NCBI GenBank assembly: GCA_029556545.1
Contig: JAKQEQ010000098.1
Span: 20,998 to 84,997 of the forward strand
DNA: 64,000 bases
Source: Candidatus Hydrogenedentota bacterium
GTDB lineage: Bacteria; Hydrogenedentota; Hydrogenedentia; Hydrogenedentales; JAGMZX01
Direction: 5' to 3'
Shown: positions 25,999 through 35,873 of the stretch, in pieces
How positions within the stretch are numbered: position 1 is the first letter of the stretch
How the letters are laid out: each line of letters opens with the position of its first letter
The notes under the pieces: model-generated
The model's input: only the letters and a program-made list of their open reading frames with translations
Told to the model about the DNA's origin: nothing
The model's database searches: none
Translations under genes and position numbers: made by a program

Positions 25999-27918
25999 AT
26001 GGCAAGTAATTGTGGGATATTGACTGCACTCTGCTTGTGTACAATCGCGGCCTCGCACCCCGCCGCGCCCGCAGACCCGAAGCTGGCGCAGCTCAAATAC
26101 AACCAGCCCGGCCTTGTGGTGGACCTCGGGGTCGGGCTCTGGGCGCAGCCGCTGCCGATGGACTTTGACGGGGACGGGGATTACGACCTCGTGGTGGCCT
26201 GCGCGGATGTGCCGTCAAACGGGGTGTATTTTTTCGAGAACCCCGGCGGCGACGCGAAGTATCCCGTGTCCAAGCCGGCCGTGCGGCTCGGCCCCGCGGT
26301 GCACAACATGACGTGTTCGTACATCGACGGGACAGCCGTGGTCTGCACGCCGGGCAGGCGGTATCCTGATTTTCGGGATCACGGCCTGCGTCACGGCGTA
26401 GCGATTCCGTTTACGGCCACCTTTCACGCGGGCCGCGACAACCAGTGGAAGTACTGCGACTACGACGGCGACGGCCTGGTCGATCTGGTCATCGGCGCGA
26501 GCGATTGGCGTGAATACGGTTGGGACAACGCCTACAACGAGAAGGGCGAGTGGACCCACGGCCCGCTGCGCGGCTACGTCTACGTGGCGCGCAACACGGG
26601 CACGAACGACGCGCCGGTGTACGCGGCGGCGGAACAGGTGTTGGCCGATGGCAGGCCGGTGGACGTATACGGCGCGCCGTCGCCGAATTTCGCGGATTTT
26701 GACGGCGACGGCGATCTCGACCTGATCTGTGGCGAGTTTCTGGACAAACTGACGTACTTCGAGAACGTGGGCACGCGCACCGAGCCGGTCTACGCCGCTG
26801 GGCGCTTTCTGGAACACGACGGGGACGTGCTGCGCATGGACCTCCAGATGTTGCAGGTCGTCGCGCTGGATTGGGACCACGACGGGGACGTGGACCTCAT
26901 TGTGGGCCAGGAAGACGGGCGCGTGGCGATCATCGAGCACACGGGCAAGGTCGATGACGGCATGCCGGTGTTCTTGCCGCCGCGCTTCTTCCGGCAGGAG
27001 GCGGACGCGGTGAAGGTCGGCGCGCTGGCGACCCCGTACAGCTTCGACTGGGACGGCGACGGCGACGAGGACCTTATCTGTGGCGACACGGCGGGCTACA
27101 TCAACTTTCTCGAGAACCTGGACGGCGGCAGTCCGCCGAAATTCGCGCCGCCGGTGTACCTCGAAGCCGACAGCGAAACGATCCGCATCCAGGCCGGCCC
27201 AAACGGATCGATCCAAGGACCGGCGGAGGCGAAGTGGGGCTACACCGTCCTCTGCGTCGCCGACTGGGACCACGACGGCCTGCCGGACATCGTTATCAAC
27301 AGCATCTGGGGCGAGGTGCTCTGGTTCCGCAATCGCGGCGCGCGGACGCGGCCCGAACTCGAACCTGCCCGGCCCATCGAAGTAGCGTGGGAGGGATTCG
27401 CGCCGAAACCGGCGTGGACGTGGTGGCAACCGAAGGGCAACCAACTCGTGACGCAGTGGCGCACAAGCCCGGTGGTCATCGACCTGAACGGAGACGGCCT
27501 GAACGACCTCGTCATGCTCGACCACGAGGGTTATCTCGCGTTCTTTGAGCGCACACGCGCCGGGGAGGAACTGGCGCTGCTTCCGGGCAAGCGCATCTTT
27601 CTCGATGAGGACTTGACGCCCTTGCGCTTGAACGACCGCGAGGCGGGCAAGAGCGGGCGGCGCAAGTTTTGTCTGGTCGATTGGGACGGCGACGGACGGC
27701 TCGATATCCTGGTGAACGGCAAGAACATTGATTTCCTGCGCAACATCGGCGACGACGCGCGCCCGTATGTGTTCCGCAACGAAGGCATGGTCGATTCCCG
27801 CATACTTGCGGGACACACTACCTGCCCGACCGTCGTCGACTGGGACCGCAACGGGGTTCCCGATCTGCTCATCGGCGCGGAAGATGGTTTTCTCTACCAC
27901 ATGCGCAACCCGCGCTAG
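25999..27918 (+). CDS. Secreted FG-GAP / VCBS repeat protein
   Basis: 639-residue exported protein with a signal peptide (MASNCGILTALCLCTIAASHPAAPA). At least seven calcium-binding repeats with the pattern D-x-D-G-D-x-D-L are visible, for example DFDGDGDYDLVV, DYDGDGLVDLVI, DFDGDGDLDLIC, DWDHDGDVDLIV and DWDGDGDEDLIC. They should fold as a beta-propeller. Family members are extracellular and bind ligands or surfaces; no catalytic residue is recognisable. The gene is preceded by an AGGGA ribosome binding site and is followed by several palindromic repeats. It probably has its own transcription unit. Confidence 0.85.
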   Translation: MASNCGILTALCLCTIAASHPAAPADPKLAQLKYNQPGLVVDLGVGLWAQPLPMDFDGDGDYDLVVACADVPSNGVYFFENPGGDAKYPVSKPAVRLGPAVHNMTCSYIDGTAVVCTPGRRYPDFRDHGLRHGVAIPFTATFHAGRDNQWKYCDYDGDGLVDLVIGASDWREYGWDNAYNEKGEWTHGPLRGYVYVARNTGTNDAPVYAAAEQVLADGRPVDVYGAPSPNFADFDGDGDLDLICGEFLDKLTYFENVGTRTEPVYAAGRFLEHDGDVLRMDLQMLQVVALDWDHDGDVDLIVGQEDGRVAIIEHTGKVDDGMPVFLPPRFFRQEADAVKVGALATPYSFDWDGDGDEDLICGDTAGYINFLENLDGGSPPKFAPPVYLEADSETIRIQAGPNGSIQGPAEAKWGYTVLCVADWDHDGLPDIVINSIWGEVLWFRNRGARTRPELEPARPIEVAWEGFAPKPAWTWWQPKGNQLVTQWRTSPVVIDLNGDGLNDLVMLDHEGYLAFFERTRAGEELALLPGKRIFLDEDLTPLRLNDREAGKSGRRKFCLVDWDGDGRLDILVNGKNIDFLRNIGDDARPYVFRNEGMVDSRILAGHTTCPTVVDWDRNGVPDLLIGAEDGFLYHMRNPR

Positions 27919-27924
27919 CGGTGG

Positions 27925-27970
27925 CATGGGCATCTTGCCCATGTCCTAATTCACGGGCGGGCCGCCCGTG
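27925..27970. repeat. Two adjacent family B palindromes
   Basis: CATGGGCA-TCT-TGCCCATG (27925-27943) and CACGGGCG-GGC-CGCCCGTG (27952-27970), 7 bp after the preceding stop codon. A third looser hairpin GTGGCCGGTC ... GACCGCGCCAC follows at 27982-28008. They may also act as a transcription terminator, but no T-run follows. Confidence 0.75.
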
Positions 27971-28008
27971 CCACGACCCTGTTGTGGCCGGTCTCCCGAC
28001 CGCGCCAC

Positions 28009-28304
28009 TCCATTCGACCGAAGGTCTCCACTAATAGCCCTCGCCCCTGCCCTCTTCCTCGGGGAGAGGGAATACCGAATCCTGCCGGCGCCATGCGGGG
28101 TCTGATATACAGTGCGCGCATTGCGTCGGCGGACCCGGCGATGCCGATTGCACCGTTGGGTTGCGTGGGCATTCCCCGTGCGGTAAAGTGTGGTTGCGCG
28201 CTGATGCGCGTGAAGTCAACGCGGTTCAGGGCCGCGCCGGACTCGTGGTGGTGAGTTCGGCGGAGGGCGGACCGTCGTGCCGGGAGAAAGGACGGAGTAA
28301 CTCC
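28009..28304. other. Intergenic region before the DUF6599-DUF362-NapHG operon
   Basis: Non-coding stretch holding one family C hairpin (CCCTCTTCCTCGGGGAGAGGG, 28050-28070) and a candidate promoter at 28161-28189. No gene is recognisable. A reading frame from 28161 into the next gene exists but lacks a ribosome binding site and has no membrane-protein character. Confidence 0.4.
28161..28189 (+). promoter_or_regulatory. Candidate promoter for the DUF6599-DUF362-NapHG-AKR operon
   Basis: TTGCGT (28161-28166), a 17 bp spacer and TAAAGT (28184-28189) lie about 115 bp before the chosen start. The match is moderate (4/6 and 4/6). Confidence 0.35.
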
Positions 28305-29420
28305 TTGGCGGTCAAGGAGCGAGTATTCAATAATCGTGCGCGAAAGGTCTTTCGCAAGCGTATCCCCCGAAGCGAAATCACTTCGGGTCTTTTCTTGTTG
28401 GTGCTCCTGATCCTTGCCGGCGTGTGGTTCGCTTCCCGGAAGAATGCGTATGACCCCGCCGAGCGCGACCTCTCGATGGAGGCGCTCGTATCCAGCACCG
28501 TCGAAGACACCCTGTATCGAACGCCGCTCCAGCGCTGGGTCGAGCCGGGTTCCGTCGCGGCGGTCGGCGGGCCGCCGTCCCTCGGCGTTTTCCCGGAAGG
28601 CATTCTCTACGACGGCTGGCGGCCATCTTCCGGGTTGCGGGAATTCGACGCCGACACCCTATACGAGAAGATCAATGGAGCGGCGGAACAGTATATCCAG
28701 TTCGGCTTCGAGCGCCTGTACTTCATCTCCCTGGCGAAGGCGGGCACGGAACATGATATCAGCGTCGAAATGTACGACATGGGGAGTTTCGAGAACGCGC
28801 TGGGCATCTTCGCGGCGCAGCGGGACGCCACGCGGTCCACGGAACGGCTCGGTCCCGCGAATTACTACCCGACGGAGGCGGGGGCGGTGGCGCTGCTCGG
28901 CCCGTATTACCTGAAACTGTTTGGCACGAGCAACGACACGGTCATCCAACAGAAGGCGATCCAGTTGGTCGCGGCGCTTGGACCGCTGGCCGAAGGCGAG
29001 GGATCGATGCCGCCCGCGTACAGCATTTTGGCGGACGGGTTGGGTCTGCCGTTCGACGCGATCGCATACGAGAAGACGGACGTGTTTCAATTCAGTTTTG
29101 CCAAAGATTTCTGGTTTGGCGTACCGCCGGAAGCGCCGGATGCGCGGTATTTCGTCCACACGGCGGCGGATGAGGCGGCGGCGGCGGACTTGCTGACCAA
29201 GCTAATCGAGAATAACAAGTATGACTACGTTGTTGTCATTGACGGAGAGGAAGGCGTGCTCATGAAGCACGCGTTCCTCGAAACCTATATGACGCTGAGT
29301 AGGCGCGGGCGGCACGTATTTGGCGTCGAGAATGCGCCGGATGACGCCGTCGCCGCCGCGTGCCGGGATAAACTAGCGGGAGTCCTGCATGGCGAAGCAG
29401 AAGGATATCCAGCATCCTGA
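28305..29420 (+). CDS. Membrane-anchored DUF6599-like protein
   Basis: 371-residue protein from a TTG start at 28305, chosen for the strong ribosome binding site GGACGGAG 7 bp upstream. A single N-terminal helix (ITSGLFLLVLLILAGVWFA) anchors a large periplasmic domain. Motifs of the DUF6599 type are visible: LYEKINGAAEQYIQFGFERL, MYDMGSFENALGIFAAQR and YLKLFG. No cofactor motif is present. The gene overlaps the DUF362 gene by 32 nt, and the same trio (this protein, DUF362, NapH-like ferredoxin) suggests a shared complex or pathway. Function is not known; I assign it from the overall pattern, not from a computed match. Confidence 0.65.
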   Translation: MAVKERVFNNRARKVFRKRIPRSEITSGLFLLVLLILAGVWFASRKNAYDPAERDLSMEALVSSTVEDTLYRTPLQRWVEPGSVAAVGGPPSLGVFPEGILYDGWRPSSGLREFDADTLYEKINGAAEQYIQFGFERLYFISLAKAGTEHDISVEMYDMGSFENALGIFAAQRDATRSTERLGPANYYPTEAGAVALLGPYYLKLFGTSNDTVIQQKAIQLVAALGPLAEGEGSMPPAYSILADGLGLPFDAIAYEKTDVFQFSFAKDFWFGVPPEAPDARYFVHTAADEAAAADLLTKLIENNKYDYVVVIDGEEGVLMKHAFLETYMTLSRRGRHVFGVENAPDDAVAAACRDKLAGVLHGEAEGYPAS

Positions 29421-30429
29421 GTACCAGACGGCGCCGATGACACGGCGTCGGTTCGTCGGGCGGCTGCTGACCGCAGGCGGCATCGGCGGCGCCGTCACGT
29501 ATCTGGCGACCGCGCCGGAGGGTTGGCCTCTCTCGATGAAGGACAAGAGCGGCCTGCGCAGTCAGCCGGTGCTTAAGCCGTTCACTCTACAGGACTACCG
29601 CGTCGCGAAGCCCTCCGGGGCCGCGGACATCGGCATCGGCCGCTACGGCGAGCCCGTCGAGAAGCTGCGGCGCGCGCTGGACGCCATTGGCGGCCTCACG
29701 CATTACATCCAGCCCGGCGACATCGTGCTCGTGAAGCCGAATGTGGCGTTCGACCGCGCGCCGAATCTCGGGGCTACCTCGAACCCTGAACTCGTCGAGG
29801 AACTGGTCCGCATGCTGCTCGTGGATTGCCGTGCGCAGGAGGTGCGAGTCGCGGATAATCCGATCGAGTCCCCGGCGGACTGTTTTGCGAAGAGCCGCAT
29901 CCGCGAGGCGACCGAGCAGGCGGGCGGGCGCGTGTACCTGCCGGACTCGAACGCCTTCAAGATGCTCCACACGCCGGGCGCGGACCTGATCCGCAACTGG
30001 TGGTTCTTCCATCGCCCGTTTACCAACGTGGACAAGGTTATCGGCCTCGCGCCGGTGAAGGACCACAATCTGTGCAGCGCATCGATAGGGCTGAAGAACT
30101 GGTACGGCCTCCTGGGCGGCACGCGCAACCAGTTCCACCAGGACATTCACGGGATTGTGTCGGACCTCGCGATCATGATTCGCCCGACGCTGACCATTCT
30201 CGACGGGACGCGCGTATTGATGAAGAACGGCCCGACCGGCGGCGACCCCTCGAACGTGAAGGCGGGCGACGCCGTACTGGCGAGTCTCGACCCCGTGGGC
30301 GCGGACGCCTGGGCCTTCGAGCACCTGCTCGAACGGGGCCGGGACTATCCGGAATACCTGGCGAAGGCCGAGGCGAAGGGAGCGGGCAAGGTGGATTGGT
30401 CGGGGAGGATCAAGGAAATCACGGGTTAG
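29389..30429 (+). CDS. Tat-exported DUF362 family protein
   Basis: 346-residue protein with a Tat signal ([21 protein letters not shown]) starting near residue 18. The core carries DUF362 features: [46 protein letters not shown] and the C-terminal [20 protein letters not shown]362 proteins are often fused to or located beside ferredoxin domains; this one lacks its own Fe-S cysteines and is followed 10 bp later by a polyferredoxin gene, so it probably receives or donates electrons through that partner. Export by Tat implies folding in the cytoplasm, often with a cofactor. Its reaction is unknown. Confidence 0.82.
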   Translation: MAKQKDIQHPEYQTAPMTRRRFVGRLLTAGGIGGAVTYLATAPEGWPLSMKDKSGLRSQPVLKPFTLQDYRVAKPSGAADIGIGRYGEPVEKLRRALDAIGGLTHYIQPGDIVLVKPNVAFDRAPNLGATSNPELVEELVRMLLVDCRAQEVRVADNPIESPADCFAKSRIREATEQAGGRVYLPDSNAFKMLHTPGADLIRNWWFFHRPFTNVDKVIGLAPVKDHNLCSASIGLKNWYGLLGGTRNQFHQDIHGIVSDLAIMIRPTLTILDGTRVLMKNGPTGGDPSNVKAGDAVLASLDPVGADAWAFEHLLERGRDYPEYLAKAEAKGAGKVDWSGRIKEITG

Positions 30430-30439
30430 AGCGGAACAG

Positions 30440-32092
30440 GTGAAGTACATGCGCAAACTCGGTGAATACCTGGCGGCTTTCTCGATCAGGAGAGCCCTGC
30501 GCATCACCAACATCCGCATTTTGTCCCAGGCATTCTTCTTCTTCATCTTTCTCTTCTCCGTCTGGGCGACCTGGACCTCGCGCGTTGGCGGCTACCCCGT
30601 GTCGCGCCTGCTTGAGATGGACCCGCTCGTCATGATCGCCACGATGCTCTCGACCGGGCACGTCTATCGCTACCTGGGATGGGGGCTGCTGGTGCTTGCG
30701 TTGACGCTGCTGTTCGGGCGCGTCTTCTGCAACTGGATATGCCCCTACGGCACGCTGCACCAGTTTGTCGGGTGGCTGTTCAACATCGGCACGGGCAAGA
30801 AGCGCATCGAGGACAACCAGTACCGGCCCATTTACCATCTCAAATACGTGATCCTCATCATCTTTCTCTTGATGGCGGCGATGGGCGCGCTGCAAATCGG
30901 CCTGCTCGATCCAATCTGCCTCATGTACCGCACCTTCGCGACGGTGGTCGCGCCCGCCACGGACCTCGGCATCGACAAGGCGTCCGAGGCGGCGCACGGC
31001 GTGGGCGTCGATACGCTCTGGCTCGACAACCTGAAATTCGGGCCCGGCGTCGAGCGGCGGGTGTTTGTCGGATCGTTCTGGATCGCGGTGATGCTCTTCG
31101 GCCTTGTGGCCATGAACGTCGTCATTCCGCGCTTCTTTTGTCGCGTCTTGTGCCCGCTAGGCGCGTTGTTGGGCGTGTTTTCCAGGTTTGCCCTGTTTCG
31201 CATCAATCGCGACGTTCATAAATGCACCGACTGCAACTTATGTTTGACCCGCTGTGAGGGGGCCTCCGACCCGCAGGCGCTCCTGCGCCAGAGCGAGTGT
31301 TTCTCGTGCATGAACTGCATCGACGATTGCCCCGAGGACGCGCTGTCCTTCACCATGCTGCGCCAGGATACGAAGCAGGTGAAACTCGCGCCGGACCTCT
31401 CCCGGCGGAAGCTGGTCTTCGCGTCCGTGGCCGGGGTGCTGGCGTATCCGTTCCTCAAGAACCACGGCGTGAACACCGATGAGCATTTCTCGCCGAAATT
31501 GATTCGACCGCCCGGTTCCGTCGAGGAAGACCAGTTCCTCGCGAAGTGCATCAAGTGCGATCAGTGCATCAACGCATGCCCGACGAACGTGCTGCAACCG
31601 GCGACTTATGAGGAGGCGGGGATCGAAGGATTATGGACCCCCGTCATGAACTTCCGCATCGGCCACTGCCAATTGAAGTGCACGCTCTGCTCGGAGGTGT
31701 GCCCGACCGGGGCTATCCGCAAGATCACCGCCGAGGAAAAGCTGGGCAAAGGCGCGTACGCGGAACAGGGCCCTATCCGCCTCGGCACCGCCTTCTACGA
31801 CCTCGGGCGCTGCCTGCCGCACGCGATGGAAATCCCGTGCGTCGTCTGCGAAGAGGTGTGCCCCGTTTCGCCCAAGGCCATCCAGACGAAGGACGTGGAG
31901 GTGAAAGACGTCTTCGGCAAAGTCGTCGTATTGAACAAGCCGTTCATCGTGCCGGACCTCTGCATCGGGTGCGGCATCTGCGAGAAGGAATGCCCCGTGC
32001 GGGACGAACGCGCGGTGTACGTCACGGCCGTGGGGGAAAGCCGGTCCGACGAGCGCAAACTGCTGCTCAAACATCGTGAAGTGGTCGGCTGA
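30440..32092 (+). CDS. NapH-NapG-like fused membrane polyferredoxin
   Basis: 550-residue Fe-S membrane protein. Residues 1-250 form a NapH/CcoG-like part with four helices and two CX3CP motifs (Cys97/101, Cys234/238). Two [4Fe-4S] motifs follow ([11 protein letters not shown] at 262-272 and [11 protein letters not shown] at 287-297). Residues 320-340 ([20 protein letters not shown]) form a twin-arginine-like signal anchor, after which four more clusters appear: [11 protein letters not shown] (370), [12 protein letters not shown] (410), CVVCEEVC (467) and [11 protein letters not shown] (508). This resembles NapH and NapG joined, with clusters on both sides of the membrane. It likely passes electrons from quinol or cytoplasm to periplasmic partners. 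The aldo/keto reductase gene begins 21 bp downstream. Confidence 0.85.
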   Translation: MKYMRKLGEYLAAFSIRRALRITNIRILSQAFFFFIFLFSVWATWTSRVGGYPVSRLLEMDPLVMIATMLSTGHVYRYLGWGLLVLALTLLFGRVFCNWICPYGTLHQFVGWLFNIGTGKKRIEDNQYRPIYHLKYVILIIFLLMAAMGALQIGLLDPICLMYRTFATVVAPATDLGIDKASEAAHGVGVDTLWLDNLKFGPGVERRVFVGSFWIAVMLFGLVAMNVVIPRFFCRVLCPLGALLGVFSRFALFRINRDVHKCTDCNLCLTRCEGASDPQALLRQSECFSCMNCIDDCPEDALSFTMLRQDTKQVKLAPDLSRRKLVFASVAGVLAYPFLKNHGVNTDEHFSPKLIRPPGSVEEDQFLAKCIKCDQCINACPTNVLQPATYEEAGIEGLWTPVMNFRIGHCQLKCTLCSEVCPTGAIRKITAEEKLGKGAYAEQGPIRLGTAFYDLGRCLPHAMEIPCVVCEEVCPVSPKAIQTKDVEVKDVFGKVVVLNKPFIVPDLCIGCGICEKECPVRDERAVYVTAVGESRSDERKLLLKHREVVG

Positions 32093-32113
32093 CCATAAGG
32101 TGAGGCGCGAAAG

Positions 32114-33319
32114 ATGAATAGCGAACATATCCCCCGGCGTGATTTCATGAAGCAGACCGCGGGCTACGGCGCGGGTCTGGGCTTGGTCGGGAACGGCGCG
32201 CGTGATTGGCTCGCGCAGGCGCCGTCGCCCGAAGAGAAGGTGCCGCGAAAACAACTTGGCACTACCGGGGCGGACATCCCGATTATCCTCATGGGCGGAT
32301 CACAGAAGTTCGACCCTCGCTACGACAAGGTGCTTCATCGCGCTTTTCAACTGGGCGTCGATTACATCGACACGGCGCAGATGTACGCGCAAGGGCAATC
32401 GCAGAAGACGATTGCGCCGTTCATCAAACAGATTGGCGACCGCAAGAAGCTGTGGATCACGTCGAAAGTGAAATTGGTCGGTTCGCGCGCCACGCCCGAG
32501 GGGTTCAAGGCGAATTTGGATAAGTGCCGGGAGGACCTCGAAACCGACTACCTCGACATGTTCTTCCTGCACATGATCACCGAGGAGCGGCTGCTGGGCC
32601 CCGACTACATCCGCATGGCCGAGGAACTGAAGAGAGCGGAAAAGATACGCTTCTTCGGCTTTTCCTGTCACGACGGCAACGTCGCGGAACTCATGACGGC
32701 CGCGGCGAAAGCGGGCGGCGGCATAGACGCGGTCATGTTCCGCTATAATTTCCGCCAATACGGCGACGTGGCGCTGAACAAGGCCATTGACGCCTGCAAG
32801 GCCGCGGGAATCGGGCTCATCGCGATGAAGACCCAGGCGTCCGTGCCCGCGGACCTCGAGGCCGTCGTCAAGTTTCAGTCGCGGAACTTCACGCTGGGCC
32901 AGGCGAAACTCAAATCGGTCTGGGCCGATGAGCGGATTGACGCGGCGGTCTCCGGGTTGACCAATATCGAGCTCGTGATGGAGAACACCGCGGCGGCCAT
33001 GTCGCCAGTGAAACTAAGCATGGACGAATTCATGCAACTTAACCGGCTCGCGGCGTTGACGGCGCACGCGCACTGCCTGGGCTGCAACCAGCGGTGCGAG
33101 CCGCGCGCCAATGGGCTGGGCATCGCGGATATGCTGCGCTATCTGATGTATCATGAGTGCTACGGCGAGTCCGAAGAGGCCCGCGCGCTGTATCGCGCCC
33201 TGCCCCGCGAGGCGCGGGACTTCGAGGCTATCGACCTCAGTGACGCGACGACGGCCTGCCCCCAGGGCATCCGCATCGCGGAACGACTGGCGCAAGCCAG
33301 GCGCGTATTGAGCGCGTGA
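32114..33319 (+). CDS. Tat-exported aldo/keto reductase with C-terminal cysteine cluster (copy 1)
   Basis: 401-residue aldo/keto reductase with a Tat signal (IPRRDFMKQTAGYGAGLGL). The catalytic tetrad is visible: Asp86 and Tyr91 (YIDTAQMYA), Lys118 (TSKVK) and His153 (FFLHM). A C-terminal domain has Cys321, Cys324 and Cys328 (CLGCNQRC), Cys349 and Cys382 (ACPQGIRI), resembling the [4Fe-4S]-binding tail of COG1453-type reductases. Its position directly after the NapHG-like ferredoxin gene suggests electrons come from the membrane rather than from NADPH, which is scarce outside the cytoplasm. Two paralogs follow in tandem. Confidence 0.85.
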   Translation: MNSEHIPRRDFMKQTAGYGAGLGLVGNGARDWLAQAPSPEEKVPRKQLGTTGADIPIILMGGSQKFDPRYDKVLHRAFQLGVDYIDTAQMYAQGQSQKTIAPFIKQIGDRKKLWITSKVKLVGSRATPEGFKANLDKCREDLETDYLDMFFLHMITEERLLGPDYIRMAEELKRAEKIRFFGFSCHDGNVAELMTAAAKAGGGIDAVMFRYNFRQYGDVALNKAIDACKAAGIGLIAMKTQASVPADLEAVVKFQSRNFTLGQAKLKSVWADERIDAAVSGLTNIELVMENTAAAMSPVKLSMDEFMQLNRLAALTAHAHCLGCNQRCEPRANGLGIADMLRYLMYHECYGESEEARALYRALPREARDFEAIDLSDATTACPQGIRIAERLAQARRVLSA

Positions 33320-33382
33320 TGACAGGTAGTTCATATTCCCGTCATGGTAGTAAAGTGAATCGAACCTGAAAGAGACTTGGCG

Positions 33383-34588
33383 ATGAGCACACACCCCATG
33401 GATCGGCGCGACTTCTTGAAGAACACCGTGGCCGGCGGCGTGGGACTCGGCATGCTCGGCGCCGCCGGGGGCGCGCAGGCGGCGCAAGGGCCCGCGCCCG
33501 GCGGGAAGGTCCCGCGAAGACAACTTGGCGCCACCGGCGCGGATGTCCCGATCCTTCTCATGGGCGGAACACAGAAGTTTGACGACCGCTATGATAAGAC
33601 GCTGCATCGTGCCTTCGAACTCGGCGTTGATTACATCGACACGGCGCGGGAATACGCGCAAGGACAGGCGCAGAAGACGATCGGCACGTTCATGAAGCAA
33701 GTCGGCGACCGCAAGAAGATGTGGGTAACCTCGAAAGCGACGCTGGTCGGCGCCGACGCCACGCCGGAGGGGTTCAGGACCGGCGTGGACCAGTGCCTTG
33801 AGGGACTCGAAACCGACTACCTTGACATGTTCTTCATGCACATGATCACCGACGAGCGGCTGTTCGGCCCCGATTTCATCCGGACGAGCGAGGAACTGAA
33901 GAAAGCGGGGAAGATACGCTTCTTCGGCTTTTCCTGTCACGACGGTAATTCGGCGGAACTCATGGCCGCGGCGGCCAAGATGGGCGGCGGGGTTGACGCC
34001 ATCATGTTCCGCTACAATTTTCGCGAGTACGGCGACGTGGCGCTGAACAAGGCCATCGACGCCTGCAAGGCCGCCGGAATCGGCTTGATAGCGATGAAGA
34101 CCCAGGCGTCCGTTCCCGCGGACCTCGATGCCGTTGTCGAGTTTCGGTCGCAGGACTTCACGCTGGGCCAGGCGAAATTGAAAGCGGTCTGGGCCGACGA
34201 GCGGATTGACGCCGCCGTTTCCGCCATGACCAATGTTAACCTCGTCACGGAGAACACTGCGGCGGCCATGTCGCCCGTGAAACTCAGCATGAACGAATTC
34301 ATGCAACTGAACCGACTGGCGGCGTTGACGGCGCACGCGCACTGCCTGGGCTGCAAGCAGCGGTGCGAGCCGCGCGCAAACGGCCTGCGTATCGCGGACA
34401 CGTTGCGCTACCTCATGTACCATGAATGCTACGGCGAAACCGACGAGGCCCGCGCGCTGTATCGCGCGCTGCCGCGTAAGGCGCGGGATTTCAAGGCTAT
34501 CGACCTCAGTGAAGCGACCGCGGCTTGCCCCCAGGGCATCCGCATCGCGGAACGATTGGCCCAAGCCAGGCACGTGTTAACCGCCTGA
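33383..34588 (+). CDS. Tat-exported aldo/keto reductase with C-terminal cysteine cluster (copy 2)
   Basis: 401-residue paralog of the preceding gene, nearly collinear with it. The Tat signal is DRRDFLKNTVAGGVGLGMLG. Tetrad residues occur in YIDTAREYA (Asp, Tyr), TSKAT (Lys) and FFMHM (His). The C-terminal cysteines are kept (CLGCKQRC, ECYG, ACPQGIRI). I chose the ATG at 33383 (MSTHPMDRRDF); an upstream TTG adds two residues. The spacer before it resembles the one before copy 3 (TCGAACCTGAA-GAGAC-T.GCGATGAGC), showing that gene plus leader was duplicated as a unit. Confidence 0.85.
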   Translation: MSTHPMDRRDFLKNTVAGGVGLGMLGAAGGAQAAQGPAPGGKVPRRQLGATGADVPILLMGGTQKFDDRYDKTLHRAFELGVDYIDTAREYAQGQAQKTIGTFMKQVGDRKKMWVTSKATLVGADATPEGFRTGVDQCLEGLETDYLDMFFMHMITDERLFGPDFIRTSEELKKAGKIRFFGFSCHDGNSAELMAAAAKMGGGVDAIMFRYNFREYGDVALNKAIDACKAAGIGLIAMKTQASVPADLDAVVEFRSQDFTLGQAKLKAVWADERIDAAVSAMTNVNLVTENTAAAMSPVKLSMNEFMQLNRLAALTAHAHCLGCKQRCEPRANGLRIADTLRYLMYHECYGETDEARALYRALPRKARDFKAIDLSEATAACPQGIRIAERLAQARHVLTA

Positions 34589-34661
34589 TGACAGGCAGTC
34601 CATACAGTCCATATCGTCCAACATGACCGTAAACCAAATCGAACCTGAAGGAGACCTAGCG

Positions 34662-35873
34662 ATGAGCAAGCACCCCATGGACCGGCGCGACTTCCTGAGG
34701 AACACCGTTGCCGGCGGCGTGGGATTCGGTGTGCTGGGCGCCGCGGCCGGAGAGGCGATGTCTCAAGCCCCCGCCGCAAACGAAGGGAAAGTGCCGCGCA
34801 AGCCGCTCGGGTCCACGGGCGAGGTCCTGCCCATCATCCAGATGGGCACCTGCCAGACCATGGACCTCAAGTACGATCGGCGGCTGCACCGCTGTTTCCA
34901 GATGGGCGTGGACCATATCGACACCGCCCAGATGTATGCGGACGGACAAGCCCAGAAGGCGGTCGGCGTATTCAACAAGCAGATTGGCGACCGCAAGAAG
35001 CTGTTCATTGCGACCAAGGTGTATCTGGGCGTACAGGAGGCCAGTGCGCAACGGTTCAAAGAGGAACTCGACAAGTGCCTCCACGACATGGAATTGGAGT
35101 ATGTCGACCTCTTCTATATGCACATGGCCCATGACGAACGGTATATCGAACCCGAGTTCATTCAACTGGGCGAGGACCTGAAGAAGAGCGGCAAGTCGCG
35201 TTTCTTCGGGTTTTCCACGCACGACGGGTCCGTGCCGCGCATGCTGACCAAGGCGGCCGAGTTAGGCGGCGGCATCGACGCCATCCTTTTCCGCTATAAC
35301 TTCCGGCAATACGGAAACGTCGAGTTGAATCGCGCCATCGACGCAGCGAAGAAGGCCGGAATCGGCCTTGTCGCCATGAAAACCCTGGCGGCGATCCCCG
35401 ATGACTCGGAGGAAATCGTGCCGTTCCGGTCGGAAAACTTCAACCTGGTCCAGGCGAAGCTCAAGGCGGTCTGGGCCGACGAGCGCATCGACTCGATATG
35501 CTCCCAGATGTCGAGTGTCGAGCACGTGATGGAGAACACCGCCGCCGCCATGTCGCCCGTCAAACTCTCGATGGACGAATACATGCAACTCCACCGCCTG
35601 GCCGCGCTTACCTCCGAACACTACTGCACCGGCTGCCACCACATCTGCGAATCGCGCGTCGCCGGTAAGCTTCGCATCGCCGATCAGATGCGTTATCTCA
35701 TGTACCACGAGAGCTACCACGAGTGCGAAAGCGCGCGCAAGCTCTATGATGCGCTGCGACCGGAGGAACGGGACTTCGACCGCGTTGACCTCGCCGAGGC
35801 GACCAAGGCATGCCCCCAACGGATCGACATCCGGGAACGGCTGGCAAAGGCGCGCCAAGTGCTTTCCGCCTGA
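34662..35873 (+). CDS. Tat-exported aldo/keto reductase with C-terminal cysteine cluster (copy 3, divergent)
   Basis: 403-residue paralog, more diverged than copies 1 and 2. The Tat signal DRRDFLRNTVAGGVGFGVLG is almost identical to copy 2, while the catalytic body differs (DHIDTAQMYADGQAQKAVG, IATKVYLGV, FYMHM keep Asp, Tyr, Lys, His). The C-terminal cysteine group is CTGCHHIC, with ACPQRIDI near the end. A strong ribosome binding site AAGGAGA fixes the ATG at 34662; an ATG at 34623 is the alternative. This is the last gene of the operon; 300 bp of non-coding DNA follow. Confidence 0.84.
   Translation: MSKHPMDRRDFLRNTVAGGVGFGVLGAAAGEAMSQAPAANEGKVPRKPLGSTGEVLPIIQMGTCQTMDLKYDRRLHRCFQMGVDHIDTAQMYADGQAQKAVGVFNKQIGDRKKLFIATKVYLGVQEASAQRFKEELDKCLHDMELEYVDLFYMHMAHDERYIEPEFIQLGEDLKKSGKSRFFGFSTHDGSVPRMLTKAAELGGGIDAILFRYNFRQYGNVELNRAIDAAKKAGIGLVAMKTLAAIPDDSEEIVPFRSENFNLVQAKLKAVWADERIDSICSQMSSVEHVMENTAAAMSPVKLSMDEYMQLHRLAALTSEHYCTGCHHICESRVAGKLRIADQMRYLMYHESYHECESARKLYDALRPEERDFDRVDLAEATKACPQRIDIRERLAKARQVLSA

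Noticed and set aside
26215..27942. 575-codon minus-strand open frame opposite the FG-GAP protein
   Set aside because: Mirror of the D-x-D-G-D repeats (reads as I/V-A-V-P/A-V); no independent evidence.
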